Shown here piece after piece: positions 36,150-44,499 of a stretch of DNA of 64,000 bases. Within the stretch, counting starts at the first letter, position 1. Each line of letters begins with the position of its first letter. A model generated the notes under the pieces. It was not told where the DNA came from and made no database searches. It saw only the letters and a program-made list of their open reading frames with translations. Source of the DNA: Arthrobacter globiformis (GTDB lineage: Bacteria; Actinomycetota; Actinomycetes; Actinomycetales; Micrococcaceae); assembly GCF_030817195.1 (NCBI RefSeq), contig NZ_JAUSYZ010000001.1, forward strand, positions 1,054,001 through 1,118,000, read 5' to 3'. Both the position numbers and the translations under genes were made by a program.

Positions 36150-36187
36150 GGCCGTGGACCTGTTGCATGAACAACAGGTCCGCGGCC
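36150..36187 (+). terminator. Terminator-like hairpin after SRPBCC gene
   Basis: A 16-bp stem (36150-36165 with 36172-36187, core GGACCTGTTG / CAACAGGTCC) with one T-G pair and a 6-nt loop. No T-run. Confidence 0.75.
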
Positions 36188-36237
36188 CGTGCATTTATGC
36201 TGAGGGGTCCACAGCGCTGGGGTCGCCTGCGGCGGGG

Positions 36238-37188
36238 ATGCGTGCGCAGACACGCGGGATTCGTGCGCGCGCACGCCGGTGGCTCGCCATCGTAGCTGTG
36301 ACTGCGTTGGCGGCTGTATTTCCTGCGCTGTCTGCCTGCACCGCGCCGGAGCCACAGGAGTCTGCTGTGCCACTGCCGGTAACGGTGGAGGTGAACCAGT
36401 CGCGGGACCAGTACGGAAAACAGGCAATCCAGCTCCTGCTCACCAACGTGTCCGGCAGGCCCATGACGGTGGCTGCCGCGCAACTCGCGTCGCCCCTGTT
36501 CCGCGGGCGGATCCTGTGGGAGCCAACCGGCGGCGGCCTCGAACTGCCCCCCGGCCAGCCCAAGAGTCTTCCAGCCCGGCTTCCGGCCCCGGTCTGCGGC
36601 CCAGAGCAATCAGCCGCGCGGCAATCAGCCACGGGGCAATCAACCGCGCAGCAGCCAGTCGCCAGCGTGAGATATTCGCAGGCCGGGCAGGCCGGCGTGC
36701 GGGAGGTGGCGCCCGTCGCCGTCGACCCCTTCGGGGTCCTGGAGCGGAACAACATGGAGCTGTGCCTTGCGGCAGAGGCGGCCGCCGTGGCGGACATCGT
36801 CCTGGACCGCAGACTTGACGTTGCGCCGGACTCCCGCACCGCCGTCGTCCGTCTGGTCATCACCCCGAAGGAAACGGGCGGCGCAGGCCCGGGCGAAGGA
36901 TCGATGATCATCGCGAGCATCGCCGGGACCACCCTGATTGCCGAACCGGCGGAAAGCCCTTGGCCGCGGAACATCCGGATCGTGCGGGGCGCCCCACACA
37001 CTGAGCTGCGTTTGCGCATCCGCCCTGCCCGATGCGATCCGCATGCCGTCGCCGAGGACAAGGTGGGCACCCTGCTGCCCCTGAATGTGAGTGTGGGAAG
37101 ACGAGAGGGACAGTTGAAGATCGCGGCCGGGCCGGCACTGCGTGGACAGGTTTACGACTTTGTGACGTCAGCCTGCGCCCAGCGCTGA
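36238..37188 (+). CDS. Hypothetical lipoprotein
   Basis: A 316-residue exported protein. It has a basic n-region (RGIRARARRW), a hydrophobic segment (LAIVAVTALAAVFPA) and a lipobox LSAC with Cys near residue 34, so a lipid-anchored cell-surface protein is expected. No known domain. The middle has a Gln/Ala/Ser repeat (QSAARQSATGQSTAQQ near 122). The start ATG at 36238 abuts GGCGGGG. Its stop codon lies in the 16-bp tandem repeat shared with the convergent gene. Confidence 0.75.
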   Translation: MRAQTRGIRARARRWLAIVAVTALAAVFPALSACTAPEPQESAVPLPVTVEVNQSRDQYGKQAIQLLLTNVSGRPMTVAAAQLASPLFRGRILWEPTGGGLELPPGQPKSLPARLPAPVCGPEQSAARQSATGQSTAQQPVASVRYSQAGQAGVREVAPVAVDPFGVLERNNMELCLAAEAAAVADIVLDRRLDVAPDSRTAVVRLVITPKETGGAGPGEGSMIIASIAGTTLIAEPAESPWPRNIRIVRGAPHTELRLRIRPARCDPHAVAEDKVGTLLPLNVSVGRREGQLKIAAGPALRGQVYDFVTSACAQR

Positions 37189-37226
37189 AGGTACTAAGCG
37201 CTAGGTACTAAGCGCTGAAGGCACTA
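37181..37226. repeat. 14-16 bp tandem repeat spanning two convergent stop codons
   Basis: AGCGCTGAAGGTACTA, AGCGCTAGGTACTA and AGCGCTGAAGGCACTA are adjacent. The TGA of the lipoprotein gene is in the first unit. The TAG of the minus-strand Hpt-like gene is in the third. Confidence 0.8.
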
Positions 37227-37766
37227 ATGGTCCGGGCTCGGGCGGCTTGCGAGGGCGTCCTGCAGTTCCGGCAGGTGGAGGTCGATGTCCCGGGCCACGC
37301 CGGCAGCGGCGGCCAGGTCGGCGACCACCAAGGCCTTCTCCAGTTGGGTGCACAGGTGGCTCATCTGCAGGGCGCCAGCCATTGACGACGCCGTGCGCAG
37401 GCTGAGGGCAGCGTCCAGGGCCGTCTCCCGGTGCCCGACGCCGACACTCCGGATGATGCGGTCAACGCGCTGTGGGAGGAGGGCTGTGTAGTTGTCCGCG
37501 AAGGCCTCAGCTGCCGCCGTCGAACATTCTTCCGCCAAGTTTGTGAGGTGCTGCCCGTCCAGGACCGGCGGGGGCGCCTCAGCCTGAGGACGGTGTTTTG
37601 CACCATCCGCCCCCGTCCTTGACCCGTCAGCGGCGGCGGGGCCTTTCCGCCAGATCCTTGCCAGCATCACGACGACCGGCAGGCGGCCGGCCTTGAGTAA
37701 CAGTTGGCTCTTGGCGGGGACCGCCGTGCCGGTCACCCCGGCCGCCGGCGCTGCTGCTGCTGTCAT
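37224..37766 (-). CDS. Hpt-like protein without the phospho-acceptor His
   Basis: A 180-residue protein. Residues 1-65 are Ala/Pro-rich with a short hydrophobic stretch. Residues 85-175 look like a histidine phosphotransfer four-helix bundle: the family pattern A-H-x-L-K-G-x-S-x appears here as ALSLRTASSMAGALQMSHLC, with Leu where the phosphorylated His should be. It may be a regulatory or decoy Hpt fold. The ATG at 37766 follows AAGGCAG. A short frame and a GC-rich hairpin lie in its leader. Confidence 0.6.
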   Translation of the reverse strand: MTAAAAPAAGVTGTAVPAKSQLLLKAGRLPVVVMLARIWRKGPAAADGSRTGADGAKHRPQAEAPPPVLDGQHLTNLAEECSTAAAEAFADNYTALLPQRVDRIIRSVGVGHRETALDAALSLRTASSMAGALQMSHLCTQLEKALVVADLAAAAGVARDIDLHLPELQDALASRPSPDH

Positions 37767-37789
37767 CGCGTGCTGCCTTACGGATGGGC

Positions 37790-37827
37790 CCCCTCCGCCG
37801 CGGTTCTGGGGCCAGACGACGGAGGGG
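37790..37827 (-). other. Hairpin in the leader of the Hpt-like gene
   Basis: Stem CCCCTCCG / CGGAGGGG with a 22-nt loop, between the 28-codon frame at 37839-37925 and the Hpt-like ATG at 37766. The layout recalls leader-peptide attenuation, but no T-run follows. Confidence 0.3.
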
Positions 37828-37838
37828 ACGTGTGTGGG

Positions 37839-37925
37839 TTAGTTGTTGGCACGGCAGGGCTGGCTGCCGGTGAACGCCACGGAGGCGAGGGCCCTGCCCG
37901 TGGTGGAATTCAGATCGCGGCCCAT
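37839..37925 (-). CDS. Possible 28-residue small protein or leader peptide
   Basis: ATG frame MGRDLNSTTGRALASVAFTG... ending QPCRANN. 25 of 28 codons end in G or C, well above background for such a short frame. It lies 72 bp upstream of the Hpt-like gene on the same strand. No good ribosome-binding site is visible. It could be a leader peptide, an independent micro-protein or chance. Confidence 0.3.
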   Translation of the reverse strand: MGRDLNSTTGRALASVAFTGSQPCRANN

Positions 37926-38032
37926 GGGCGAACGTCCGTTTCTTGAAGGCGCCCGGCGTGCGGACTTTGGTATGACCGGTCTTCCATGCCGGTAATGAAC
38001 ACTCTGCCTTCGTTGCCTCAAGGACCTATCGA

Positions 38033-38170
38033 GTGCTGATCAATACTGGCTCAAGAAAATCCGTCCCGCGGCCGGCAAAGAAAGATTCGCTCAAGACGCA
38101 GCGGGCCCTGCGCGGGCTTGCAGTGGAAGCGGCGATCGACGACGGGTGGACATTCACCGTCCCCGCGTGA
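38033..38170 (+). CDS. Small hypothetical protein, 45 residues
   Basis: GTG start with AAGGA 8 nt upstream. The product is basic at the start (SRKSVPRPAKKDSLKTQR) and ends AIDDGWTFTVPA. The frame shows coding-like G/C at third positions in its second half. No family recognised. It faces the tRNA-Thr gene. Confidence 0.4.
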   Translation: MLINTGSRKSVPRPAKKDSLKTQRALRGLAVEAAIDDGWTFTVPA

Positions 38171-38254
38171 AGCGGACGTTGGCGCTGACGGGCGCCGCGC
38201 CGACAGACGCCAAAGATGTGCCCCGGGCCTCTCGGCGCCTGGGGGCGAAACCAG

Positions 38255-38299
38255 CAAAAAACCCCGCATCATCGTCGAAATCAACGACAATACGGGGTT
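38255..38299 (-). terminator. Rho-independent terminator of tRNA-Thr
   Basis: Outer stem AACCCCG / CGGGGTT with inner GTCG/CGAC pairing. A run of six T follows on the minus strand. Confidence 0.88.
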
Positions 38300-38306
38300 C
38301 TTCCCG

Positions 38307-38379
38307 AGCTTCCTATCAGAATCGAACTGATGACCTTTTCATTACGAGTGAAACGCTCTACCGACTGAGCTAAGGAAGC
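38307..38379 (-). tRNA. tRNA-Thr (CGT)
   Basis: A 73-nt cloverleaf with acceptor GCTTCCT / AGGAAGC and discriminator T. Anticodon stem TTTCA/TGAAA closes loop CTCGTAA, giving anticodon CGT. T loop TTCGATT. Confidence 0.95.
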
Positions 38380-38604
38380 ACCGCACCAATCAGCCGGAAA
38401 ACCGGCCGGTTCATGCAAGAGACAACTGTAATAGAGTCCCCGCGTCCGGGTCAAAATGAGCGCCCCGCAGGGCTGACATTGACGTTGGCAGGACGTTCAT
38501 TCCGCCGTCGGGTCCGGTTCAGGCCCGCAACAGCAACGGCCGCGATGCTGGACCCAACAGTGTGGCGCAGCATGCCTGCGCGCCAGCGGCAAAGGAGCTC
38601 GACC
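38380..38604. other. 225-bp spacer between tRNA-Thr and the HAD gene
   Basis: It contains the tRNA-Thr promoter (38425-38454, minus) and presumably the HAD promoter. An in-frame extension of the HAD gene to 38413 exists but lacks coding character and a ribosome-binding site, so no gene is called here. Confidence 0.5.
38425..38454 (-). promoter_or_regulatory. Sigma-70-type promoter of tRNA-Thr
   Basis: On the minus strand, -35 TTGACC, an 18-bp spacer and -10 TACAGT stand about 46 bp before the tRNA 5' end. Confidence 0.5.
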
Positions 38605-39369
38605 ATGACACCAGACAGTGCAATTTCTACCCGTAGCGCACGACGCACAGCCTCCGCGGCGGACGCGGACGCGGCCGACGGCCGGCCCGTCCTGCTGGCG
38701 GTGCTGGCCATGGTGGGAACAACCGTGTACGACGGCGGCCTCATGGACCGCGCGATGTCCCGCACGCTGATGGAGCAGGGAGTCCCGGTCGGCTCCGCGC
38801 GCTTCGAAGGCATGCTGCGCTACGCGAGGGAGCGTTCCGGCATCTCGCGGATGACGGTTTTCGCCGAGTTGTTCGACGACCCCCAGTCGGCCGCCAGCGC
38901 CAACAAGAGGTTTGAGCTGAACTGCGACGAACTTATCGCCGACGGCGGCGTGCGGGCCGTCCCCGGGGCGGAAGACACCATCGGCTGGCTGCGGGACGCC
39001 GGCATCAAGGTCTGCCTGGCCACCGGCTTCGGGCGCCACACGCAGAACATGGTGCTGGAATCGCTGGGCTGGATGGGGCTGGCTGACCTTAGCCTGTGCC
39101 CCGCGGACGCCGGCCGGGGCAGGCCGTTCCCGGACATGGTGCTGACGGCGGTCCTGGCCCTCGACATCGACGACGTCCGGAAAGTGGCCGTAGTGGGGGA
39201 CTCCGCCGCGGACATCCATTCGGGCCTGCGCGCCGGGGCCTCGGTGGCTGCGGGGGTGCTGACCGGGTCGAACTCCGAGGCGGCGCTTCGCAGCGCAGGT
39301 GCCACCGACGTCGTGCCTTCCATCAAGGAGTTTCCGGCCCTCCTGGAGCGGCGCGCCTCCCGGCTGTGA
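38605..39369 (+). CDS. HAD-superfamily (phosphonatase-like) protein lacking the nucleophilic Asp
   Basis: A 254-residue protein with AAGGAG 8 nt before the ATG. HAD motif II (CLATGFGR near 137), motif III (GRGRPFPDM near 171) and motif IV (VAVVGDSAADIHSG near 195) are intact. Motif I reads LAVLAMVGTTV: the position that should be the nucleophilic Asp (DMxGTT) is Ala, encoded GCC, one base from GAC. The enzyme should therefore not form the phospho-aspartyl intermediate. It may be a substrate-binding or regulatory protein, a recent loss of function, or a sequencing error. Confidence 0.8.
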   Translation: MTPDSAISTRSARRTASAADADAADGRPVLLAVLAMVGTTVYDGGLMDRAMSRTLMEQGVPVGSARFEGMLRYARERSGISRMTVFAELFDDPQSAASANKRFELNCDELIADGGVRAVPGAEDTIGWLRDAGIKVCLATGFGRHTQNMVLESLGWMGLADLSLCPADAGRGRPFPDMVLTAVLALDIDDVRKVAVVGDSAADIHSGLRAGASVAAGVLTGSNSEAALRSAGATDVVPSIKEFPALLERRASRL

Positions 39370-39402
39370 AGACCCCGACGGCGGCCGCCACTGCCGCAGG
39401 GG

Positions 39403-40980
39403 TCAGCAGACGGTGTTGTCCGCCGGCTCCTTGCCGTCAACCAGGTACTTGTCCACGGCGTCACTGATGCAGCTGTTGGACCGGCCGTAGGCCGTGTGAC
39501 CCTCGCCTTTGAAGGTCAGCAAGGACGCGTTGCCCAGCTGCTTCCGCAGCTCGCTGGCCCATTCCACCGGCGTTGCCGGGTCACCGGTGGTCCCGACGAC
39601 GACGATCGGTGCGGAACCGCTGTACTTGACGGCGGACGGGGTGCTGCGGACGTTCTTGTACGGCCATCCGGCGCAGTTCGCACCTCCGTAGGCGAAGAAG
39701 TAGCCAAGGGTGGGAGAGGCGTTGAGGAGCCGCTGCTCTTCGGCGCGCATTGCCGCCGGATCGCTGCTCATGGGGTAGTCCAGGCAGTTGATGGCACTGA
39801 AGGCCAAAGCCGTGTTGGAGGTGTACTTGCCGTTGGGGGAGCGGTCTGCGCCCAGGTCGGCCAGGCGGAGCATGGGGCTGACATCGCCCTTCATGGCGGC
39901 GTCCAATGCCTGGGTCAGGGCCGGCCAGCTTTCGTTGCCGTACATCGGAACAATGAGGCCGCTGACGAAGAGGTTGCCGCCCACCAGCCTGCCGTCCTTG
40001 GCGGTGCGCGGAGTCTGGACCACGGAAGTGATGAGGTCGCGGATCTGCTGGAGGCCGTCGTCGACCGTGCCGTTCAGGGGACAGCCTTCCTCGCCGAGGC
40101 AATGTTCAACGTAGGCGCGCAGCGCCTTTTCGAACGCCCGGGCCTGGCCCAGCGTCAGGTCCTCGGCGCTGAGCGAGGGGTCAATGGCGCCGTCGAGGAC
40201 CATGCGCCCCACATTGTCAGGGAACAGGGAAGCGTACGTGGAGCCGAGGAAGGTTCCGTACGAAAAGCCCATGTAGTTCAGCTTGGAATCGTTGAGCACG
40301 GCGCGCAGGACGTCCAGATCCTTGGCCGCGCTGACGGTGTCGATGTGCCCGAGCACGGGCCCGGTCTCCTCTGCGCACTTGGCCGCGGTGGCCTTGTTGT
40401 CGGCGAGAAGCGTGGCCAGCCCGGCATCGGTTTCCGGCGTGTAGATCTTCGCCCGGGTCTCGTCCCGTTCCTTGTCGGTGAGGCAGGTGACGGGCGCGGA
40501 ACGCTTGACGCCGCGCGGATCGAAGCCCACGAGGTCGTAGTTGGCGCGCACAGTCTCGGAGAAGTGGCTGTTGCCGGCGTCCCTGACGAAGTCGTAGCCG
40601 GACGCGCCCGGACCGCCGGGGTTGACCAGCAGGCTGCCCTTCTTGTCCCCGGTGCTGGCGATCTTCACCGCAGCCAGTTCAATGGTGTCGCCGTCAGGCT
40701 TCGCATAATCGACGGGCACCTTGACCTTGGCACACTGCAGCTTGTCCTCGCAGGGCTCCCAAATGATCCTCTGGGAGTAATAGGCCTTCAGCCCCTCGGG
40801 GGCAGCCGCCGCTATGGAGGGGTCGGCCTGTCCCGTGGAGCCGTTCTGCGAGGACTCGTCCTTGGACGGTCCCAGGGCACTGCACGATGCCAGCAGTACG
40901 GCCAGCGCCATGGCGCCGGCCGCCCGCATCCCGGCCGCGAGGGTCCGGGGTCGCGAGGACAGGGGCGGTGCAGACATCAT
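39403..40980 (-). CDS. Secreted alpha/beta-hydrolase lipoprotein, TAP-type aminopeptidase
   Basis: A 525-residue lipoprotein. Signal peptide with lipobox LLASC (Cys near 33), then an alpha/beta-hydrolase fold. Oxyanion loop NPGGPGASG is near 121, nucleophile Ser in GFSYGT near 241, Asp in GTTGDPATP near 465 and His in GEGHTAYG near 494. The C-terminal TAP-like cap domain is present. It resembles tripeptidyl aminopeptidases and mycobacterial Hip1/CaeA-type proteases. GGAG precedes the ATG by 7 nt. It follows holB and tmk in the same direction, a common actinobacterial order. Confidence 0.9.
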   Translation of the reverse strand: MMSAPPLSSRPRTLAAGMRAAGAMALAVLLASCSALGPSKDESSQNGSTGQADPSIAAAAPEGLKAYYSQRIIWEPCEDKLQCAKVKVPVDYAKPDGDTIELAAVKIASTGDKKGSLLVNPGGPGASGYDFVRDAGNSHFSETVRANYDLVGFDPRGVKRSAPVTCLTDKERDETRAKIYTPETDAGLATLLADNKATAAKCAEETGPVLGHIDTVSAAKDLDVLRAVLNDSKLNYMGFSYGTFLGSTYASLFPDNVGRMVLDGAIDPSLSAEDLTLGQARAFEKALRAYVEHCLGEEGCPLNGTVDDGLQQIRDLITSVVQTPRTAKDGRLVGGNLFVSGLIVPMYGNESWPALTQALDAAMKGDVSPMLRLADLGADRSPNGKYTSNTALAFSAINCLDYPMSSDPAAMRAEEQRLLNASPTLGYFFAYGGANCAGWPYKNVRSTPSAVKYSGSAPIVVVGTTGDPATPVEWASELRKQLGNASLLTFKGEGHTAYGRSNSCISDAVDKYLVDGKEPADNTVC

Positions 40981-41034
40981 GCGGTTTCTCCTTGTGGGCG
41001 GTGCCAGCTCGGTCAGGCAAATGGGGGTGCGTGG

Positions 41035-42181
41035 CTACTGGATCAGGCTTGCGGCCATTGACTCTACGGCCAACAGCGGAGCGACGTTGGTGGTGGTGAT
41101 TCGCTTGCGGGTGTTGTTAATGGCGTCCATCCGGGCGAGGGTCACGTCCGGCCCGGACCTTTGGGCAAACTCTTCCAGCTCGCTCCTCAGCTCAACGTTC
41201 ACCAGTTCCACGGCGTTCCCCAGCTGGATGATCAGGACATCCCGGTAAAACGACAGGAGGTCGGTCAGCGTCCGGTCGAGGGAATCGGTGACCGAGCGCT
41301 TGGCACGCCGCTTTTGATCGTCCTCCAGCTGCTTCACCTGGCTGCGCATGGCGGGCGGCAGGGTGCCGGTCTCGGGGGCGCCGAGGGTGGCCAGCAATGC
41401 GGCCTTTTCGGCGGCGTCACGTTCCTCGTTGGAGCTCGTGGCCTCTTCGGTGGCGATCTTGACGAGTTTGTCAGCCATCATCACGGCGGCCGTGATGCCC
41501 CGCAGCCCCAGCGGGAACCCGCACGGTCTCCAACCGCCGCTCCCGGGCCTCGGCATCGCGGGCCAGCCGCCGGGCGATGCCCACGTGGCTCTGCGCTGCC
41601 CGGGCGGCACGCTCGGCAAGGGCAGGATCCACGCCGTCGCGCTTCACCAGCAGGGCCGCGACGTCGGCGGCCGGAGGCAGCCGCAGCGCCACCGCACGGC
41701 ACCTCGACCGGATGGTCACCAGGACGTCCGCGGGGGATGGAGCACACAGCATCCAGATGGTGCGCGGCGTGGGCTCCTCGATGGCCTTGAGCAGCACGTT
41801 GGTGGTGCGCTCTGCCATGCGGTCGGCGTCCTCCACCACGATGATCCGCCAGCGCGCCGACGACGGCCGGTTGCCGGCCGTGGCCACGAGTTCGCGCGCC
41901 TCTTCAATGGTGATGGTCACCTTTTCGGTGCGGACAAAGGAGACGTCCGCGTGGGTTTCACCCAGGATGGTCAGGCACGCCGGGCAGGTGCCGCAGCCGC
42001 GCATGGTGACGTCGTCCTGGTCGCAGTTCAGTGCGGCGGCGAAAGCTTTGGCGGCATTTGACCGCCCCGAACCCGGAGGCCCGGTGAACAGCCAAGCGTG
42101 GGTGAGCCCCTCACCCATGGATGCTTGCCGCAGCTGGGCGACGACGGCTGGCTGCCCCTGCAGGTCATCCCAGACGGTCAT
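41035..42181 (-). CDS. holB: DNA polymerase III subunit delta' (holB), interrupted by a frameshift
   Basis: Clamp-loader subunit of the replisome. The first part (ATG at 42181, overlapping the tmk stop as ATGA) carries TGPPGSGRSN near residue 34, a zinc-type Cys cluster (CGTCPAC), the VEDADRM sensor stretch and IRSRCR. After VRVP near 41516 this frame ends in a short nonsense tail. The matching C-terminal half (LGLRGITAAVMMADKLVKIA onward) continues in the frame ending at 41035. Removing one base in GCGGGAACCCGC (41511-41522) restores a 381-residue protein. delta' is essential, so a sequencing error or very recent lesion is likely. Confidence 0.85.
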
Positions 42182-42825
42182 GGCCGCCTGCCGGTTGCTG
42201 ACAGGAGATGCTCGACGCGCGCCAGGATCAGTCCGGCGATCTCCTCGACGGGCAGCCCCGCCTCCAGCACCAGGTAACTCTCCGGCCTGGCCTCGGCGAG
42301 GTCCAGGAACGCCTGCCGGATCCGGGCGTGAAACTCGTCTGCTTCCGATTCCAGCCGGTCCTCGGCAGCGTCCCCGGCGGTGCGGCGGCTGCGTCCCTCG
42401 GCCGGGTGAACATCCAGGAGCACCGTCAGGTCCGGCTGCAGCCCGGACGTGGCCCACTCATTAACACTGCGGACGGCGTCCGTCCCGAGGCCGCGGCCGG
42501 CGCCCTGATAGGCCACCGAGGAGTCGATGTAGCGGTCCGTCAGCACCACCTCGCCGCGGGCCAGGGCGGGCCTGATGACCTGGCTGGCGTGAGCGGCCCG
42601 GGAGGCGGCGAAGATCAGGGCCTCGGTGTGGGCGTCAATGTGGCCGTGGCCGTGATCCAGCACCAGGGAACGGAGCTTCTCGCCGATGGGCGTACCTCCG
42701 GGTTCCCGGGTGCGCAGCACGGTGAGGCCGCGCGATTCCAGCGAGCCGGCCAGCCGGGCCGCCTGCGTCGACTTGCCGGCACCGTCACCGCCCTCGAAGG
42801 CGATGAAAAGTCCGGGACTTTGCAT
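42178..42825 (-). CDS. tmk: Thymidylate kinase
   Basis: A 215-residue enzyme phosphorylating dTMP to dTDP. P-loop EGGDGAGKST near residue 12, the DR-Y motif TDRYIDSSVAYQGAGRG near 97, and a lid region (RSRRTAGDAAEDRLE) near 145. The start used is the ATG at 42825; an in-frame GTG two codons earlier is possible. Its stop overlaps the holB start, the classic tmk-holB coupling. Confidence 0.95.
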   Translation of the reverse strand: MQSPGLFIAFEGGDGAGKSTQAARLAGSLESRGLTVLRTREPGGTPIGEKLRSLVLDHGHGHIDAHTEALIFAASRAAHASQVIRPALARGEVVLTDRYIDSSVAYQGAGRGLGTDAVRSVNEWATSGLQPDLTVLLDVHPAEGRSRRTAGDAAEDRLESEADEFHARIRQAFLDLAEARPESYLVLEAGLPVEEIAGLILARVEHLLSATGRRP

Positions 42826-42940
42826 ATTCACTTATCCAGCCTACCGATTTCCACCGACGAAAATGCCCGGCGCCCGCTTCCGCACCTCGCCGGAAGCGGC
42901 CGCTTTCCGTGCGGGCAGGCACCCAACGTACGCTTTGACC

Positions 42941-44125
42941 ATGAGTCTTTCCGATCAGCATGCCGCATCCCTGTCGGCCGAAACGGTGGTTGTGGCCGCC
43001 GGCCGTCCGCCCCGTGAACACGACGCGCCCGTCAACCCACCCATCGTGCTCTCGTCCACTTATTTCGGCACCGGCGCGCTCGACGACGGTGACCGGGGCT
43101 ACGGCCGCTACTCCAACCCCACGTGGGACCCGTTCGAAGAGGCCCTCGGCCAGCTCGAGGGTGCCGCGCTGCCGGGCCTGCTGTACTCCTCTGGCCTGGC
43201 GGCGGTCAGCTCTGCGCTCTCCCTGATTCCCAACGGGGGCGTCCTGGTGATGCCGTCCCACAGCTATTCGGGATCGCTGGTCATGGCTGCCGAACTGGCG
43301 GAAAAGGGCCTCCTTGAGCTCCGGACCGTGGATATCGCGGACACCGAAGCGGTCCGGGCCCAGATTGCGCCGCGGAACGGCAAAGCGGCGGACATGCTGT
43401 GGCTGGAAAGCCCCACCAACCCGATGCTCGGCATCGCGGACATCCGGGCCCTGACGCAGGCCGCTCACGACGCCGGCGCCGTCGTCGTCACGGACAACAC
43501 TTTCTCCACCCCTTTGGTGCAGCAGCCGCTCAGCCTGGGATCCGACGTCGTTCTTCACTCGGTGACCAAGTACCTGGCCGGCCACTCGGACGTGGTACTG
43601 GGCGCCCTGGTCACCTCTGATGCGAAACTGCGCGAAACCCTCCTCCACCACCGCATCATCCACGGCGGAATCGCCGGCCCCTTCGAAGCATGGCTGGCGC
43701 TGCGCGGACTGCGGACCCTGGCCCTGCGGATTGAGCGTTCGCAGGCCTCGGCCGCGGTGCTCGCCGAGCGGCTCAGCGCGCACCCGGCCCTGGAGAGTGT
43801 GCGATACCCGGGGCTGGTGTCGGACCCTGGCCACGATCTGGCCAAATCTCAGATGACTGGCTTCGGTTCCATCCTCTGCGTCCAGGTTGCCGCTGCCGGC
43901 GGGCTCGGCGCTTCCGAAACAGCGGACAAACTGGTCCGTGCCCTGAACCTGTGGCTGCCGGCCACGTCCCTTGGCGGGGTTGAGTCGCTCATCGAGCGGC
44001 GGCGCCGGCACGCCGCGGAACCGGTCAGCGTTCCTGAGAACCTGGTCCGGCTGAGCGTCGGCATCGAAAACGTCGAGGACCTTTGGGCCGATTTGAAGCA
44101 GGCGCTGGACGCGCTGGACCGATAG
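42941..44125 (+). CDS. Cystathionine gamma-synthase/lyase family PLP enzyme
   Basis: A 394-residue trans-sulfuration enzyme. YGRYSNPTWDPFE near 48 binds the cofactor phosphate, DNTFSTPLVQQPL near 186 has the PLP-binding Asp, and the Schiff-base Lys is in SVTKYLAGHSDVV near 209. LPATSLGGVESLIE near 345 is the family signature. It probably acts in methionine/cysteine metabolism, either as synthase (metB-like) or gamma-lyase; sequence alone does not decide. TACGCT lies 6 nt before the ATG and no ribosome-binding site is visible, so a leaderless transcript is possible. Confidence 0.88.
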   Translation: MSLSDQHAASLSAETVVVAAGRPPREHDAPVNPPIVLSSTYFGTGALDDGDRGYGRYSNPTWDPFEEALGQLEGAALPGLLYSSGLAAVSSALSLIPNGGVLVMPSHSYSGSLVMAAELAEKGLLELRTVDIADTEAVRAQIAPRNGKAADMLWLESPTNPMLGIADIRALTQAAHDAGAVVVTDNTFSTPLVQQPLSLGSDVVLHSVTKYLAGHSDVVLGALVTSDAKLRETLLHHRIIHGGIAGPFEAWLALRGLRTLALRIERSQASAAVLAERLSAHPALESVRYPGLVSDPGHDLAKSQMTGFGSILCVQVAAAGGLGASETADKLVRALNLWLPATSLGGVESLIERRRRHAAEPVSVPENLVRLSVGIENVEDLWADLKQALDALDR

Positions 44126-44134
44126 GCTGGGCTG

Positions 44135-44491
44135 GTGGACGGACGACTACTGATTTTCTACGTTGAGAGCACGGTCTACTACATCCTGGGGCTGATAGCA
44201 CTGGCACTCGAGGTGTGGGCCTTCTTCGACTGCGTCCGCCACCGGGCCAACGCCTTCGAGGCTGTGGGCAAGCGCACCAAGACGTTCTGGCTGGCATTGA
44301 CCGGCGGCAGCCTGGCCGTTGGAGCGCTGTCCGTGCTCGGCGGCGGAGCGGGCGGCCTCCTCGGCCCGCTTGGCCTGTTCGGCCTCGGAGCCGTCGTGGC
44401 AGCCTCTGTCTACTTGGCAGACGTCCGTCCGGCCGTGAAGGACGCCGGCCGCGGCGGCAGCCGGAACATGGGCCCGTACGGCCCCTGGTAG
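44135..44491 (+). CDS. DUF2516-family membrane protein
   Basis: 118 residues, GTG start 9 bp after the previous stop. Three hydrophobic segments; the DUF2516 core is LEVWAFFDCVRHRANAFEAV followed by RTKTFWLALTG, and the end reads YLADVRPAVKDA. Function unknown. Probably co-transcribed with the PLP enzyme gene. Confidence 0.88.
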   Translation: MDGRLLIFYVESTVYYILGLIALALEVWAFFDCVRHRANAFEAVGKRTKTFWLALTGGSLAVGALSVLGGGAGGLLGPLGLFGLGAVVAASVYLADVRPAVKDAGRGGSRNMGPYGPW

Positions 44492-44499
44492 TCCCCGCC

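Noticed and set aside
41035..41619. Separate gene of 194 codons downstream of holB
   Set aside because: Its first 40 codons are out-of-frame holB; the rest is the holB C-terminal half, so it is treated as part of one frameshifted gene.
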